Assembly (NCBI GenBank): GCA_003184365.1
Contig: NKYR01000184.1
Coordinates: forward strand, 1 to 56,932
DNA from: Evernia prunastri
Taxonomy: Eukaryota > Ascomycota > Lecanoromycetes > Lecanorales > Parmeliaceae
Reading direction: 5' to 3'
Length of the DNA: 56,932 bases
A program made the position numbers and the translations under genes. The notes beneath the pieces are model-generated. The model was given only the letters and a program-made list of their open reading frames with translations, was not told where the DNA came from and ran no database searches. Positions 1 to 11,643 of the stretch are shown here, in pieces (position 1 is the first letter of the stretch; every line of letters begins with the position of its first letter).

Positions 1-98
1 CCCTAACCCTAACCCTAACCCTAACCCTAACCCTAACCCTAACCCTAACCCTAACCCTAACCCTAACCCTAACCCTAACCCTAACCCTAACCCTAACC
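1..98. repeat. Telomere repeat array (CCCTAA)n
   Basis: About 16 perfect CCCTAA units begin at base 1. This is the TTAGGG-type telomere of filamentous fungi read on the C-rich strand, so the window starts at a left chromosome end. The array stops abruptly where the copia fragment begins. Confidence 0.98.
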
Positions 99-267
99 AT
101 GTATGCTGCGTCACAAGGAGAAGGGCATTATCCTACTTGTATACGTCGATGACATATGCGTTGCCGCTAAGACTCTCCAACAAGTGCAATGGTTCAAGGA
201 CGAATTCAGTAAGGTATTCAAGGTCAAGGACTTGGGGGAGATGAAGAGAATCCTTGGTATTAGAATC
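99..267 (+). mobile_element. Ty1/copia reverse-transcriptase fragment inside telomere repeats
   Basis: One frame is open through this stretch and encodes the core of a Ty1/copia reverse transcriptase: a hydrophobic strand, the catalytic YVDD box (LLVYVDDICVAA), and the downstream KVKDLGEMKRILGI block typical of copia RT. Only about 55 residues are present; there is no integrase, RNase H or LTR. It points inward from the telomere and is flanked on both sides by CCCTAA arrays, with an N at its 3' edge. It is either a retroelement fragment captured in telomeric DNA or a scaffolding join of two telomeric contigs. Confidence 0.9.
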
Positions 268-268
268 N
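268..268. other. Single N at the copia/telomere junction
   Basis: An ambiguous base lies exactly where the copia fragment ends and the second telomere array starts. This suggests an assembly join or polishing failure, so the order of the first 268 bases relative to the rest is not secure. Confidence 0.9.
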
Positions 269-417
269 CCTAACCCTAACCCTAACCCTAACCCTAACCC
301 TAACCCTAACCCTAACCCTAACCCTAACCCTAACCCTAACCCTAACCCTAACCCTAACCCTAACCCTAACCCTAACCCTAACCCTAACCCTAACCCTAAC
401 CCTAACCCTAACCCTAA
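269..417. repeat. Second telomere repeat array (CCCTAA)n
   Basis: About 25 perfect CCCTAA units in the same orientation as the first array. The array passes directly into AT-rich DNA. If bases 1-268 were misjoined, this array would be the true telomere of the contig. Confidence 0.97.
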
Positions 418-1257
418 TTATATAATTAAATAACTATATTAATAAATATAAGACGATGATTAAGTAAGATAGATAATGTAAAGAAGTAGATATGAAATAA
501 GTTACGTGTTTTCGAGTTGTTTTCGCGACGATATAGAATATTAATGTAAATAATATATGTAATCACTCTAAATAAGAAGAATTAACTAAAGAGATTATTA
601 TCTATAAAATGTTATATTATTAATAGAGTATTCGTTATCAAAAAAGACCACGAATCTCTCACTCTACTATAATTTCTCTCTCACTCTATTATAACTACTT
701 ATCGTAATGAAAATGATAATCTAAAATAGTATAATATAATGCAAAATGCATATAAGCTATATCTATACTAGAAGTATAGCGATATTAATGTAAGCGACTA
801 ACTTTTAGTTCTACTATAACGAAGAGACTTAATACTCGATATGTTTTAGATCTTTTCTAGAATCACTTAGAGTCTACGCTTATATTCGAGCTTTTCGAGG
901 CTTTTTACACGACTTAACGAATCTTTTATATAGAACGTTTTATTCGAAAGATTATTTGAATAGAACTATTCTAGTCGAAAGATTTCCTCTAAAATTAACT
1001 TGTTCGAGTCGATTTTAACTTCGAAGTTCTCTAAAATTCTAAAAAAACTCGTTTTTCGAGATATCGAATTTCGAACTCTTGACTAAGCGAGTTACTCTCG
1101 ATTAATTAATTTGATTAGACTTTCTTAATTGTATTTTGAAGTAACTTCGTAGTCGACTCGAAATTAAAGCGTAGATATAATTGTTAGTCACTAAGCTAAA
1201 AAGGTTAATCTCGAAAATATCTACGCTTAACAGTCGTAGATACTTTATTTAAGCTAA
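418..1257. other. AT-rich subtelomeric block with RIP-like composition
   Basis: No coding frame of note. The stretch is very AT-rich, yet CpG is common (TTCGAG, GTCGA, TTCGAA recur) while CpA and TpG are scarce. By eye, 841-1080 holds about 15 CpG but only about 5 CpA plus TpG. That asymmetry is the footprint expected of repeat-induced point mutation, which turns CpA into TpA, and differs from simple methyl-CpG decay. Confidence 0.7.
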
Positions 1258-1690
1258 GTGCTACATTAGAGTAGAGCATAAAAGTACTATATTAAAGCGA
1301 AGTATAATACTATATTAAATAATAACATAGAATTACTATATTGAAGCAGAGCATAAAAGTACTACATGAAAGTACTCCATGAAAGCACTACATAAAAGCA
1401 CTATATGAAAGCAGAGCATAAAAGCACTATATAAGAGCAGAGCACTACATTGAAGCAGAGCATAGAAACATTACATTGACGTACTACATTAAAGCAGAGC
1501 ATAAAAGAACTATATGAAAATACTACATTAACGCACTACATTGAAGCAGAGCACAACATGAAAGCAGAGCACTATATGAAAGCACTACATAAAAACACTA
1601 TATTAAAGCACTACATTAAAGCACTACATTAAAGCACTACATTAAAGCACTACATTAAAGCACTATACTAAAGCATTACATTGAAGGTTC
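1258..1690. repeat. Subtelomeric minisatellite, 13-bp unit
   Basis: Degenerate tandem array built on AAAGCACTACATT and variants such as GCAGAGCATAAAAG and AAAGCACTATATG. The cleanest copies are near 1595-1670, where four to five near-identical units follow each other. No coding potential. Unlike the block before it, it is rich in CpA, so it was probably made or homogenised after, or outside, the AT-shifted DNA. Confidence 0.85.
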
Positions 1691-3150
1691 AGTATAGAAG
1701 CATAACAGCAAAATTATATTAAAGCTCAGCATGATATGAGCGGGGACGTAGCGACGGCGACGTGAAGGATATAAAGAACCTTAAAGGTCTGCGAAAAAGC
1801 TACATCAGGCTAATGCGTCAAATGAACTATACACGGCTTCAAATCTGAACGATTCTACATCTATTTATCACGTTTTGGTCTACTGCTTGCATTGATACAT
1901 GACTCACCAAAATTTTGCGGGCCGAGGTAGAGTATAAAGTTGGAGCCTTCGCCAAGGATTCTGCAAAAAGGAGTAATTGTTTAGGTTAAATTGTTTCGGG
2001 TGTATAGATAAGGCATGAGCCCCTACAAATCTAAGGTGCAGGCTTAAGCCCGTCGCGCACCATACGTTTCGGCGCGGCGTCTTGCAAACAGCTCAGCCTC
2101 ACTGAATAACTTCGAGACCAGGCAAGTCTGTGTGAATTAGGCTCCTCAATTCAAGACGCTAATAGAACATCCTGGGGTTTTTCAGTAGGTCGTAGTTTGT
2201 GATTCGACGTTGGATACTACTTAGAAGATAGTAGCACGATAAAGTCATTGAAGAGAATAACTTTTATATTAACAGGCTAGTGTAGGTCCAGCTTATACGC
2301 CCTCGTGGGTCCTTTCTTCGTCCCTCCATTTGTGTTTCATTTTCAGTTTTTCTCGACAATAATCTTTATTCCATTTGCACTTTCTTTAGTGCGCGATATA
2401 GACGTTGAAATCATGAAAGTGGTTGTCAAGGAACGAGGTATTGGCGAAGAATGTGCATTATTACTAGGCTATATTATACGTAGGTGAAAGGCCAAGACGA
2501 AAGACAAGGAATCAAGCTGGGGCAGGGCCAGCTGCTATCTAAATAGAAGCTGGCGCACGGTCTTTTAACCCACATCTTCATTTCCCATATACCCGATATG
2601 CACGGATGATGTAAAGGTTAAACGAGACTAGGCGAGATCAGCACGAGACGAGGCTGCACCATGACAGTGGTAAACGACGGAGGCGTATTGCTTGCAGGGT
2701 TTCAGAGTAGCAGCAGCCGAAACCTGACTTGACATGAAGAAGGATTCTTTTATGTCAGTTTACGACGCTCATTTTAATGAACAGCAATTTCCTTTATAAT
2801 CATGATCAGACCCAGTTCGTTTTCCGACTGACTTCTCAGCCCTTACTACTAGATTATTTCTTCTTATAAGACCTCTTATTGTACGTTGTTTAAGTTCTCT
2901 ACCACATCGAGGTTGATGTACGATACTCGAACATAATACTCCTTTTGAAAATGTTTCGTGTTTTCTGGTTCATAAGGTTTTGCAATGCTCTGGGGTCGAG
3001 AGTGCCCGCATCACCACGTATGTATAGATTTCACGTACTAATAGTCATGTGCTAGCTGATACAGACTAGTTATACCCTGTATTAGTTGCTCGGTCAAAGC
3101 AGTATACTCAACGACCACCATAGCTGGTATCACGACCACCGCTTTGGGAC
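1691..3150. other. Gene-poor subtelomeric stretch
   Basis: No protein family was recognised. Only short frames occur (for example 60 codons at 2305-2487, hydrophobic but without homology I can recognise). Composition becomes more balanced than in the preceding AT-rich block. Missing 5' exons of the membrane protein starting at 3151 could lie at the right end. Confidence 0.5.
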
Positions 3151-4023
3151 GTGCTATCGCTAGGTAAAGACCGACGCTGCTCGTACTTTCAACAGAGATA
3201 TCTAAGTCTAACAAGTAGTTCTTCACTTTCTGAGGTTTTCCTGGTCATTTCCTCGTATCAGGTTATAACCTCAACGTCTAGCAACGAAGCATGTCGTGCG
3301 GTGAATTTACCACCGATAACGCTTTCACCGCCTTTTTCTGTTCTTAGTCAACCTGAATTTACCTATCTGGGTTATACCATGGCCAGCTCCTTCATCGGCT
3401 ATCTGGGACTTACTACTTGCGGCTTCGAGTACGGTGTACCGACAGAATCTTATCAAGTCACAGACATTATTGTCTTAAGTTCCAGCTCAACGTCATCGTC
3501 CACACAGTCATTATCATTCACCCTGCCATTCTCATCATCATTCACACTACCATTCTCGTCCACACAGTCATCAGCATCCGCACTATCATTTTCGTCTACA
3601 CTACCGTCGTCGTTATCCCCACCAAACGCGCTGTCTTCCTCTGCAGCTGGAGAAACATCATCAAGTCATAATATCAAAAAAAGGAAAATTCTTGGTATTA
3701 TACTTTCAGCAATATTGATCTTAGTAGTTGCCTTTGGAATCCTTGGCTGGCTCCGATATCGAAAGAAAAAGCGTGCTACCGCCGACGCTGTGGACAAAAA
3801 TCTAGCGAGTTCTCGGCAGGAGGCACAACCCTATCTGCAGCAGAAGTCTGAACTAGAAGATGACGCACGAAGAATACATGAACTTTATACGCATTTTCAT
3901 GTAGCTCAGGAAGAGCCTCAACTTCGCCTGCAAGAGAGGATTGAGCTGGAAGACCACGAACGAATGGTTCACGAGCTGCCCACGCCGAGCAACACACATG
4001 AGATCGGCAAGCACGGTAGATAA
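3151..4023 (+). CDS. Serine-rich single-pass membrane protein (possible cell-wall sensor type)
   Basis: An open frame of 290 codons with the layout of fungal wall-sensor-like proteins: an outer part, then a long Ser/Thr-rich stretch at about residues 110-175 that would be heavily O-glycosylated, one membrane helix at about residues 180-200 (GIILSAILILVVAFGIL), a basic stop-transfer RYRKKKR, and a roughly 85-residue cytosolic tail. The tail carries two related Glu-rich blocks (QQKSELEDDAR... and QERIELEDHER...) ending in VHELP, a pattern seen in tails of Pezizomycotina serine-rich membrane proteins. The first 40 residues do not look like a signal peptide, so the true start is probably in an upstream exon I could not place. 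Function is inferred from architecture only. Confidence 0.55.
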   Translation: MLSLGKDRRCSYFQQRYLSLTSSSSLSEVFLVISSYQVITSTSSNEACRAVNLPPITLSPPFSVLSQPEFTYLGYTMASSFIGYLGLTTCGFEYGVPTESYQVTDIIVLSSSSTSSSTQSLSFTLPFSSSFTLPFSSTQSSASALSFSSTLPSSLSPPNALSSSAAGETSSSHNIKKRKILGIILSAILILVVAFGILGWLRYRKKKRATADAVDKNLASSRQEAQPYLQQKSELEDDARRIHELYTHFHVAQEEPQLRLQERIELEDHERMVHELPTPSNTHEIGKHGR

Positions 4024-5103
4024 GGCGTCAGGGTACATGAGGACGGATAGCGATTAAGAAGTTTCGGAGCTGAGAGAGATGATAGGCGTTCAAAGAGGTT
4101 TTGTTAACGAGTCATCTTTTGTAATCAACACATTGCGAAGAATTACAAGTACCACAGAGCAGACATCTTTCTCTAACACCTACTTGGAAGGCACGTGTCC
4201 AAATTTAAGGGTCAAAGCCAACAGTGATTGGCACGCGCAGTCTAGCACCCGTTCGACCACTGTTTCTCGTGGATCTTGCACGTATTCTCCTACTTGTCCA
4301 TGTACTTGCTTACGTCACAGCGCACAAGATCTACAATTGGGAACGAGGGCTGTGTCTACTTTATGCCTCGGCAACGCCCTACAAGGATCGGAAAGACTTG
4401 CCGAGCTTACGCTGCTTGGCGCAAGCTGGAGCTGTAAGGCTGACCTTTGACATCATATCATGTAATCTTCTCCGTCTTACCTACCTTTCTCCGCCTTTCT
4501 CACTCAAATTGATGGGTCTCCGAGAAATTGAATAGCATAGCTTCCTGCTTTAGTGCCTTCACTTTCTATCACGCTTCTACCGCACAAGCCTTTAGTCGCT
4601 AGACCCAATTATGCAAGGTACTGGCAATGCATGCTGAAAAGAAAGCAAGAAAGAAGTGCCCCTTGAGGTCAACGAACAAATATCCTGGAAACTGCGGATA
4701 TGACGGATCCGAGAATGTGGAAAATGCGATTGGTCAAAATACAATTCGATGCCGTGACCGCCTGCCCCATTGAACCACGCGTACAGCACAGCAATGGGAT
4801 GGTGGGGGGAGTGTTAATGGGTAAAGTAGCAGGCATGGCGTAATACTGTGTCTTGGCAAAATTCAGCCTCTTATCATTGGAAGAATGTACACACTAAGCC
4901 ATCCGTGCCGCCGATCACTTGTCTTCAGGCTGACTAGACTTAGGTACCTCCTTCCTTCATCCTTCACAAGGCTCTCTCAATCTTTTTCTTTTAATTTACT
5001 CTCCTTCTCTCCTTCTCTCTTTTTCTCCTTCTCTCCTCCTTTCCTCCTTTCCTCCTTGCCTCCTTGCCTCCTTTGACCATTTGTAACCTTCGCATTCTTC
5101 GAA
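4024..5103. other. Intergenic DNA upstream of the transporter
   Basis: Contains short frames on both strands (such as 4079-4450) with no recognisable family and no codon pattern suggesting a gene. Its right end carries the pyrimidine tract listed separately. Confidence 0.5.
4975..5078 (+). promoter_or_regulatory. Pyrimidine-rich tract before the transporter start
   Basis: About 100 bases consisting almost only of C and T (repeats of CTCCTT, TTTCTC, CCTCCTTG) end about 25 bases before the transporter ATG. CT-rich tracts just upstream of start codons are common in core promoters and 5' leaders of well-expressed filamentous-fungal genes. Role inferred from position and composition. Confidence 0.5.
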
Positions 5104-7618
5104 ATGGCAGATACCTACACCGAAAAGGACGTCAGCAATAGCTCCGCCGACCACCAAGCCAGCCCAAAAGACGAGATCAAACGTGATATCCTCGATGTCG
5201 ACACTTCACGGCCTGACAGGCTGAACGCCGCCTTTGAGAACCCGCTGGCCAACGTCCCAGACGATCAACTGCTCCGCGATGTAGAAGACTTCTGCGATAA
5301 GTATGACTTGATGGAGCACCTCGATGATATGAAAAAGGGTGCTTTGACCGCCAAAAACTACGATGATGTTGACAACGTGGATTTTCTCGACCCATGGGAG
5401 AAGGAGATCATTGTTCGGGAAAGGACGCATAAATGGGATCATCCAAAGATGCTCTACTATCTGTGCGGTACGTCTCTCTACCAACCCTGAATGCCTGTAG
5501 ATAAAGAATTGCATTGTAGCATGGCACTGACTGTCGCGATGCGGTTTGTAGTCATGTGCTCTATGGCAGCAGCCACCCAAGGCATGGACGAAACCGCCAA
5601 CAACGGTGCCCAAGCAATCTACATCAAGGTCAGTCTGTCCCCTCCGTTGTTCCTCCTCCATCTTACCCATGTATCCACAAATAACCCACACCTTCTAGGC
5701 TCTCGGTATCACTGATGACAACATCCAAGGTCTCGTCGTCAGCGCTCCCTACCTCGCCTGCGCCGTCTTAGGCTGTTGGCTAACGGAGCCCCTGAATCGT
5801 ATCTTCGCCCGCCGAGGCACCATATTCATCTCCTGCTTCATTGCAGCCGTGGCTTCCATCTGGGAAGGGTTTACATATTCATGGCCACAACTATTTGCTG
5901 CAAGGTTTGTGTTCGGGTTGGGCATTGGTACGAAGAGCGCTACGGTGCCGGTTTACACAGCTGAGTGCGCACCTGCTAGGATTCGTGGTGCGCTGGTGAT
6001 GCAGTGGCAGGTTTGGACGGCTTTTGGGATTATGGTACGCGTTCTGCTTGCCTCAGCCCACCCCACGCGCTCAATGTCCCAATTCACGCCTTCGACTCAT
6101 TTCTTGCGAATCTAACTGACCTCTTCACCACCAGCTTGGTAATATCGTAGGAGTCATCTTCGGCGGTCTAGCCAGCGACCTTTCCTGGCGTCTCATCCTC
6201 GGCTCGACTGTCTTACTTCCCATCTTCGTCTGCGCCCAGGTATACACCTGCCCCGAGTCTCCGCGCTGGCTGATCCAAAATGGGAAGATCAAAGAGGCCC
6301 ATCGATCATTTCAAATCCTGCGGAAGACTAATTTGCAAGCGTCGAGAGATCTTTACTATACGTATGTGGGTGTGGAGCTTGAGAAGAAGATCAACGCGGG
6401 CAAGAATTTCTTCACGCAGTTTCTCGAGCTGTTTACTGTTCCCAGGAATCGACGGGCTACCTTGGTGAGTCCTGCAAAACTTACGAGGGTTTGGCTTTAG
6501 CTTTGTTTGGACAGGAGATCTGTCCTAGCATTGGCTTGGTTTGAAGGGACTGACATCTGTTCTCTTTTCTCTACAACAGGCAACCTGGATTGTAATGTTC
6601 GGTCAACAATTCTGCGCCGTCAACCTCATCGCCTATTACAGCACCAACATCTTCGAAGACGCAGGCTACAGTCTCAACTCGGCCTTACTCTCTTCCATGG
6701 GCACGGGAATACTTAATTGGGTCTTCGCACTACCTGCTTTCTTTACGATTGACAGATTTGGGCGCCGTCCACTGCTGATTTTCACATTTCCGTTTCTGGC
6801 AATTACATTGCTGTGGACTGGCCTGAGCTTCTTCATTGACGAGCCACCGGGGGGGGGTGACGGAACGAGCAGTGTAAAGAGCACGAAGAGGGTCGCAATG
6901 ATTACGACAGGCATGTATCTGTATGTCTCACCCCGATTTTCGTCCACCACAGTCGAACTTCTCCAGCATAACATCAGTCATTCTAACCTAACCCACTCCT
7001 CTCTTTCCTCGTCCTCCTCAAACAAACTCTCACTCACCCACCCGCTTCCCACCCAACAGATTCGAATGCTTCTACTCCCCAGGCATGGGCCCCGTCCCCT
7101 TCTCTTATAGCGCCGAAGCCTTCCCAACCCAAATCCGCGACGTTGGCATGTCCTGGGCCACAGCCACAACCTGGTGCTTCAACTTTATCGTTGCTTTCAC
7201 GTTCCCCTCTTTACGAACCGCGTTCACGGTCCAAGGCGCGTTTGGCTGGTATGCGGCATGGTGTGTTATTCTTTGGGTGCTTGTGATCTTGTTCATGCCA
7301 GAGACGAAAGGCAAGTCGTCGATCTTTTCTTGCTCCTTCTGATTGATCGTTCTTGTATTGGCGGATGAGGGCGAGAGGAACACAGATATACTTTTCGAAG
7401 GGACGCTAATGATCGACACAGAACTTACTCTCGAGGAACTCGATCAAGTCTTTTCCGTTCCGACGTGGAAGCATGCGAGTTATCAGATTCAAAATTGCAC
7501 GTGGCATGTTAGGCGCTATGTCCTCTTGCAGCGGGACCTGCCGCGGCCACCGCCATTGTTTGAGAAAGTGGGGAGGAGGAATGGGAACTCGGGGAAGGAG
7601 ATGGATAAGGAACTGTAG
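5104..7618 (+). CDS. MFS sugar/polyol-type transporter, 7 exons
   Basis: Exons 5104-5467, 5552-5628, 5699-6034, 6135-6464, 6580-6920, 7060-7310 and 7422-7618 join in frame to 631 residues with no stop. After an acidic cytosolic N-terminus of about 120 residues come the hallmarks of the sugar-porter branch of the major facilitator superfamily: QGMDE in the first helix region, YTAECAPARIRG after helix 4, PESPRWL, the helix 7 block with FGQQFCAVN, DRFGRRPL between helices 8 and 9, and PETK(E)LTLEELD after helix 12. It should be a 12-helix plasma-membrane importer of a sugar or polyol; the substrate cannot be read from sequence. The last intron (7311-7421) must use a GC donor (GCAAGT) to restore PETKELTLEELD. 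Codons and splice sites are clean, so the gene is probably functional. Confidence 0.92.
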
Positions 7619-8607
7619 ATGACGAATGGATCGAGAGTAAGAGTACGTTGGTTTGATTCAAGGGGGGGGCGTACTATGATGACTTGAGAGAGTACGAGTG
7701 GCTCAAAGGAGGATGCGTGGTTATTAAGAGCATAGGAGAGAGGGCTGGTACAGTCGTTAGATATGAGTCGTCAGACTAAGGCCTGCAAATAAACGATCAA
7801 AAACCCCCAAAGAGAACTTGGGTCTGCGAGCTCGACGTTTCATCGTTCGCCGCATCGCTCTCGACACCCATCCCTACCAACGCCTCTCTGAAAGCATCGC
7901 CTTCTACCCTAGGGGGTAGCGACCCCTTCACGGACGAGCGGAGACATTAACATCAGATTCCTTGTCATCCAGCGTTCAAAGGGCGAACTCCAGGCTTCTA
8001 TCCACAAAGTCGAATTTACAACCATCGGAGGACCGCATGGGACGGCGGGGGAGGTCCGGAAGAGGGGAAGCGGAGGGGCATTGATCTATTCACAAGACGG
8101 TGGGAGGTGAGTTGTCTAGATTAATCCCTAGCGCTCATAAGTACTTCGCCTAAGGTGGCGTTCTCTGCGCACCACTTGTCCCGTGTACAGTGCTCGGTTC
8201 TTAAGACTTCGGGGCAGGAGGAAGAGGATAGAAGCTGCTGATTGCCGCATAGATACACCGTTGGTACTGTAGACAGATCCAAGAACGGGCGGAGAGCCAT
8301 GGCCTAGGAAAGCTGGAATTTGAGTTCTTAGAATTTGCCCTCGCAGTGCCGAGATCCAGCGGCTGGGCTGTTGGGTCTAGTCACTTAGTCGGCCTTCCTG
8401 TCCAAACTCTAACTGGAGCGAAGGAGCAGAATCCCTGTTACCGCCATGAAGCAGCTGGACGCTTAGGTCTCAGCCGCGGCACCACAAGTTTCAAATGGCG
8501 AGTGATGCATACTGCCTTCGTCTTTTCCAACTTCCATCACCTGGGTCATTTCGTGTCGCGTGGGCTCTTCTCGTTCCTCCACCCAAGTCTTGTTAAGGCT
8601 AAGAATA
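7619..8607. other. Intergenic DNA between transporter and protease-like gene
   Basis: No supported gene. A short open stretch near 7950-8105 (containing FLVIQRSKGEL and TTIGGPHGTAGEV in one frame) looks protein-like but is too short to assign and could be a gene relic. No promoter element was identified with confidence. Confidence 0.4.
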
Positions 8608-10385
8608 ATGCGACCGCTACTACCATGTATTCTTCTCCTGTTCTCTCTTGTTATCGTTGCACTTGGAACCAGCCCAGTCGCGGTCAATTGGAGCACCAGG
8701 TCCTACGGACCTGACGGTCCTTGGCAGGTAACGAAATCAGCCATCCTGTACCTTCCAATCATAGGCGTTAATGCAAAACGCAGGCAATTACTGTCCAAGT
8801 GGGCACCGACTCGTCCGGAAACTCCCTTTCAACGGTCGACCTACATCCTGGAGGACTGTACGGGTCGACGATCAACACGAACGCATCATGCGGCGACACC
8901 AGCACATCCTCCACGCCATGTCCTCAGGAGCCAGCAGGACTTTACGGTCCTGTCCACTCTGTCAGCGCCTATACGAACGGCACTCTCTCGTCGACAACCA
9001 TTGATCAGTGGCAATGGAGAAGTGCCGATGCGGAGGATGAGAGCATCACTGCGAGGGGCTTCCTGGACACCATACGCATGGACACATCCGGTGGCTTTCT
9101 CAGCGCCGAAAATACTACAATTGCGGCCATGGACGTTGATACCCTCACCATATCTCGAGGCTCTTATGCAGTCGAAGTAGGCCATCTTGCTCTTGGTGGG
9201 CCCGGCAACGGCGCGTTCACCTAGCAAGCAGGTGTCATCGGCCAAACCTTTCCGGGTTCTTTGACCGCCAACAACGTAACGCCATCGGATTCCTTTGGCC
9301 TTCACTACGGTTCAGCCTCCCTCAACGCCGTCGGATCCCTGACTTGGGGCGGCTACGATCAGAGCCGGGTACTCGGGGACGTAGAGACGTTCAGCCTAGC
9401 GAACGGGCCCCAGAACAACATGATACTGTCACTGTTCGACGTGCAAATCGGTGTGGAGAATGGATCTAGCCCCTTCAACGCGAGTTCTTTCACCGGTCTC
9501 CTTCACTTGAACAACAGCAACGAACAACCTACCAACATCATTCCTAACGTCCCCTACATGTACATGGCCCCTGAAACCTGCGCAGCTATCGCCCAACACC
9601 TTCCGGTGGTGCTCTCGGCGTACACCAACCTGTACATCTGGAACACCACAGACCCGCAGTTCGAAAGGATCGTCAATTCGCCTGCTTACCTGTCCTTCGT
9701 GTTCGGGACCTCCGGCGTAGGCAACCTGACCATCGAAGTGCCATTCAAGCTCCTGAATCTCACCCTGGACGCGGCCATCGCGTCCACGCCGCAGCAGTAC
9801 TTCCCGTGCCAGCCATTCCACGCATCGGACGGAAGCAATCACTACATCCTCGGCAAGGCCTTCCTGCAAGCAGCGTTCCTCGGGATGAACTGGCAACTGA
9901 GCAAATTCTTCCTCGCCCAGGCCCCTGGACCCGGCGCAGCTGCGGCGAACCTCCAGCCCATTCAGCCAGCCGACGCCACGATCGCATCAAATCCGATCTC
10001 TGATTTCGCCTCGAGCTGGCAGCACAGTTGGACGCCTATTGAGGCATCGTCAGACAACAACGGTAGTGGAGCAGCAGCTACGGCTCAGTCATCTGGGTCT
10101 GGGCTTTCGAGTGGGGCGAAAGCTGGCATAGCAGTCGGCGTCATTGTCGCGGTTTTGGCGCTTGCTGCTATCATATTTATCTGCATACGTCGAAGGAAAG
10201 GGGGAAATGTGTCTTCGGAGCAAGATCCGAGTCATCAGGCGGGTGACAAGGAGCCGTATGCTTTTGAAAACTTTGCTCCACCGAAGAAGGATGGTCAAGG
10301 TCCTAGCTACGAGTTGGGTGGGGAAGGTCTGCATGAAGCTGACGGTGACCCCGGAAGGCGACTACCTGAGCTGGATGCGCGTTGA
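8608..10385 (+). pseudogene. Aspartic-protease-fold membrane protein, interrupted by TAG at 9222
   Basis: Exon 1 (8608-8727) encodes a signal peptide (MRPLLPCILLLFSLVIVA). A 56-nt intron (8728-8783) joins in phase to a frame that runs to 10385 except for one TAG at 9222-9224. The body resembles the fungal A1 (pepsin-like) family: SFGLHYGSASL, GGYDQSRV, and the C-terminal YILGKAFLQAAFLGMNW block. The catalytic DTG/DSG aspartates are not visible where expected (the first site reads VDLHPGGLYG), so it is probably a non-catalytic homologue. The C-terminus has a membrane helix (AVGVIVAVLALAAIIFICI), a basic RRRK stop and a polar tail. The stop lies in a well-conserved stretch and may be an ancestral CAG changed to TAG. 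The gene is dead, or the stop is read through, or it is a sequence error. An alternative in-frame ATG lies at 8560. Confidence 0.8.
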
Positions 10386-11643
10386 GTTGACACTGTTCTT
10401 ATGAAAATGATAACGCCATTTATGCATATATTCCTAATCCCAATTCTCGGCATCTTTTCGAAATCCACCCAAAAATGTCTCCTATTCTATCAAAACTTGG
10501 GTTCTCGAGATTTTTTAAGCCACGACTTCTATGCATGCCGGCTGTATCATCAGGTTAGTATAGGATATGAGACATGCTTCAGTGAATTTTCGAGAAGGAA
10601 TACAAGAGCTTTTTAAAATTCACATGCCTGAAATCTGACCTTCTCCGCAATATTTATTTCCGGGCATTTTTGGCGGCAGTGCAAGCACAACATGATCCTT
10701 TTTCTGATCATCATAATGCTGCCCGACCTCGTCCGCCAATCAAGCATCAGCTGTTCAATGATGTCCTGCCAAGGTTGTTGTTATAGCCTCGTTGGTCTCA
10801 ATAGCGTCTAAGCTCGCTTGCGTGCGGACCAGAACTGGCGGGACGGGGGTCTGGATCCGATTTTATCTCACCTCGATACCTACCTACCTAGCAAAAATGT
10901 AAGGCATCTGAGAGTCCAACCAACGGTGAAGTTCTTTGGGGTTCGAGGGTAAGTAGTTGCCGTGTATGGATTTGGCGGTCCATGACTCGATGCCTTGAGC
11001 ACGTTGAAGTACACGTGTTCCGATCAACCATCACCAAGTCTTGTCTCCGCGATGAGAACTCCCACAGCTGAAGATTATTTGAAAATGTGTGGCTAAGCGA
11101 CGCGGCGGTAGCTACCAGACGATTTTGGACGTCGGGGGGAAGGTCAGCACTAATGCATGCACTATGCATACGCTCCGTTCTGGAGTTGCAAATTGTGTTA
11201 TTTGGCTGCAATTTGGCCATACTTCACTAGTGCAATGCCACTAACACACCAGCGCATCTCCGGCATGGGCATCACTGCACATAAATAGCCTTCTACATTC
11301 CATCATTCTTATCTTGTTCTTAATTTTTTACATAGCATTCAATACATACATGTGCCTAGAGACCACTTAGACCATCATTTCCAACAAGAGAGCCGCGGTA
11401 CAACATACACCCATACAAAAAGAGGGGTCCCCACCTTGTTTCTGAATCCATCTCCGCCGTTTGAGTAAGATGTGCTTGACCTCCAATCTGGCTCATACAT
11501 TGTAAAAGATAGCTTTCTGTCTATCGTCTATCATGAGGAGGGTCAAAAGTCCAAAGCTCGCTCAAGCGCTCGTTAAAGGCATTCTAGAGAAAGTGAGGAG
11601 CAGTCATTCCTTGCATCCTCTTTTAGTACTCACCGCTGTCTAG
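10386..11643. other. Intergenic DNA, possible first exon of the amidase
   Basis: No recognised gene. An ATG frame near 11533 (MRRVKSPKLAQALVKG) runs into the amidase frame but is separated from it by TAG at 11641-11643; this could be a coincidental frame or another broken exon. The remainder has only short frames. Confidence 0.35.

Noticed and set aside
1258..1690. CRISPR-like array
   Set aside because: Repeats are short, degenerate and directly tandem without unique spacers, and the genome is eukaryotic.
2305..2487. Hydrophobic 60-codon ORF
   Set aside because: No conserved motif or splice context; chance frame in AT-rich DNA.
5206..5691. 161-codon minus-strand ORF
   Set aside because: It is antisense to transporter exons 1 and 2.
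9222..9230. TAG CAA as a programmed read-through signal
   Set aside because: The CAR-YYA read-through context is not matched (third base of the second half is GCA), and other genes here carry different stops, so decay is the simpler reading.
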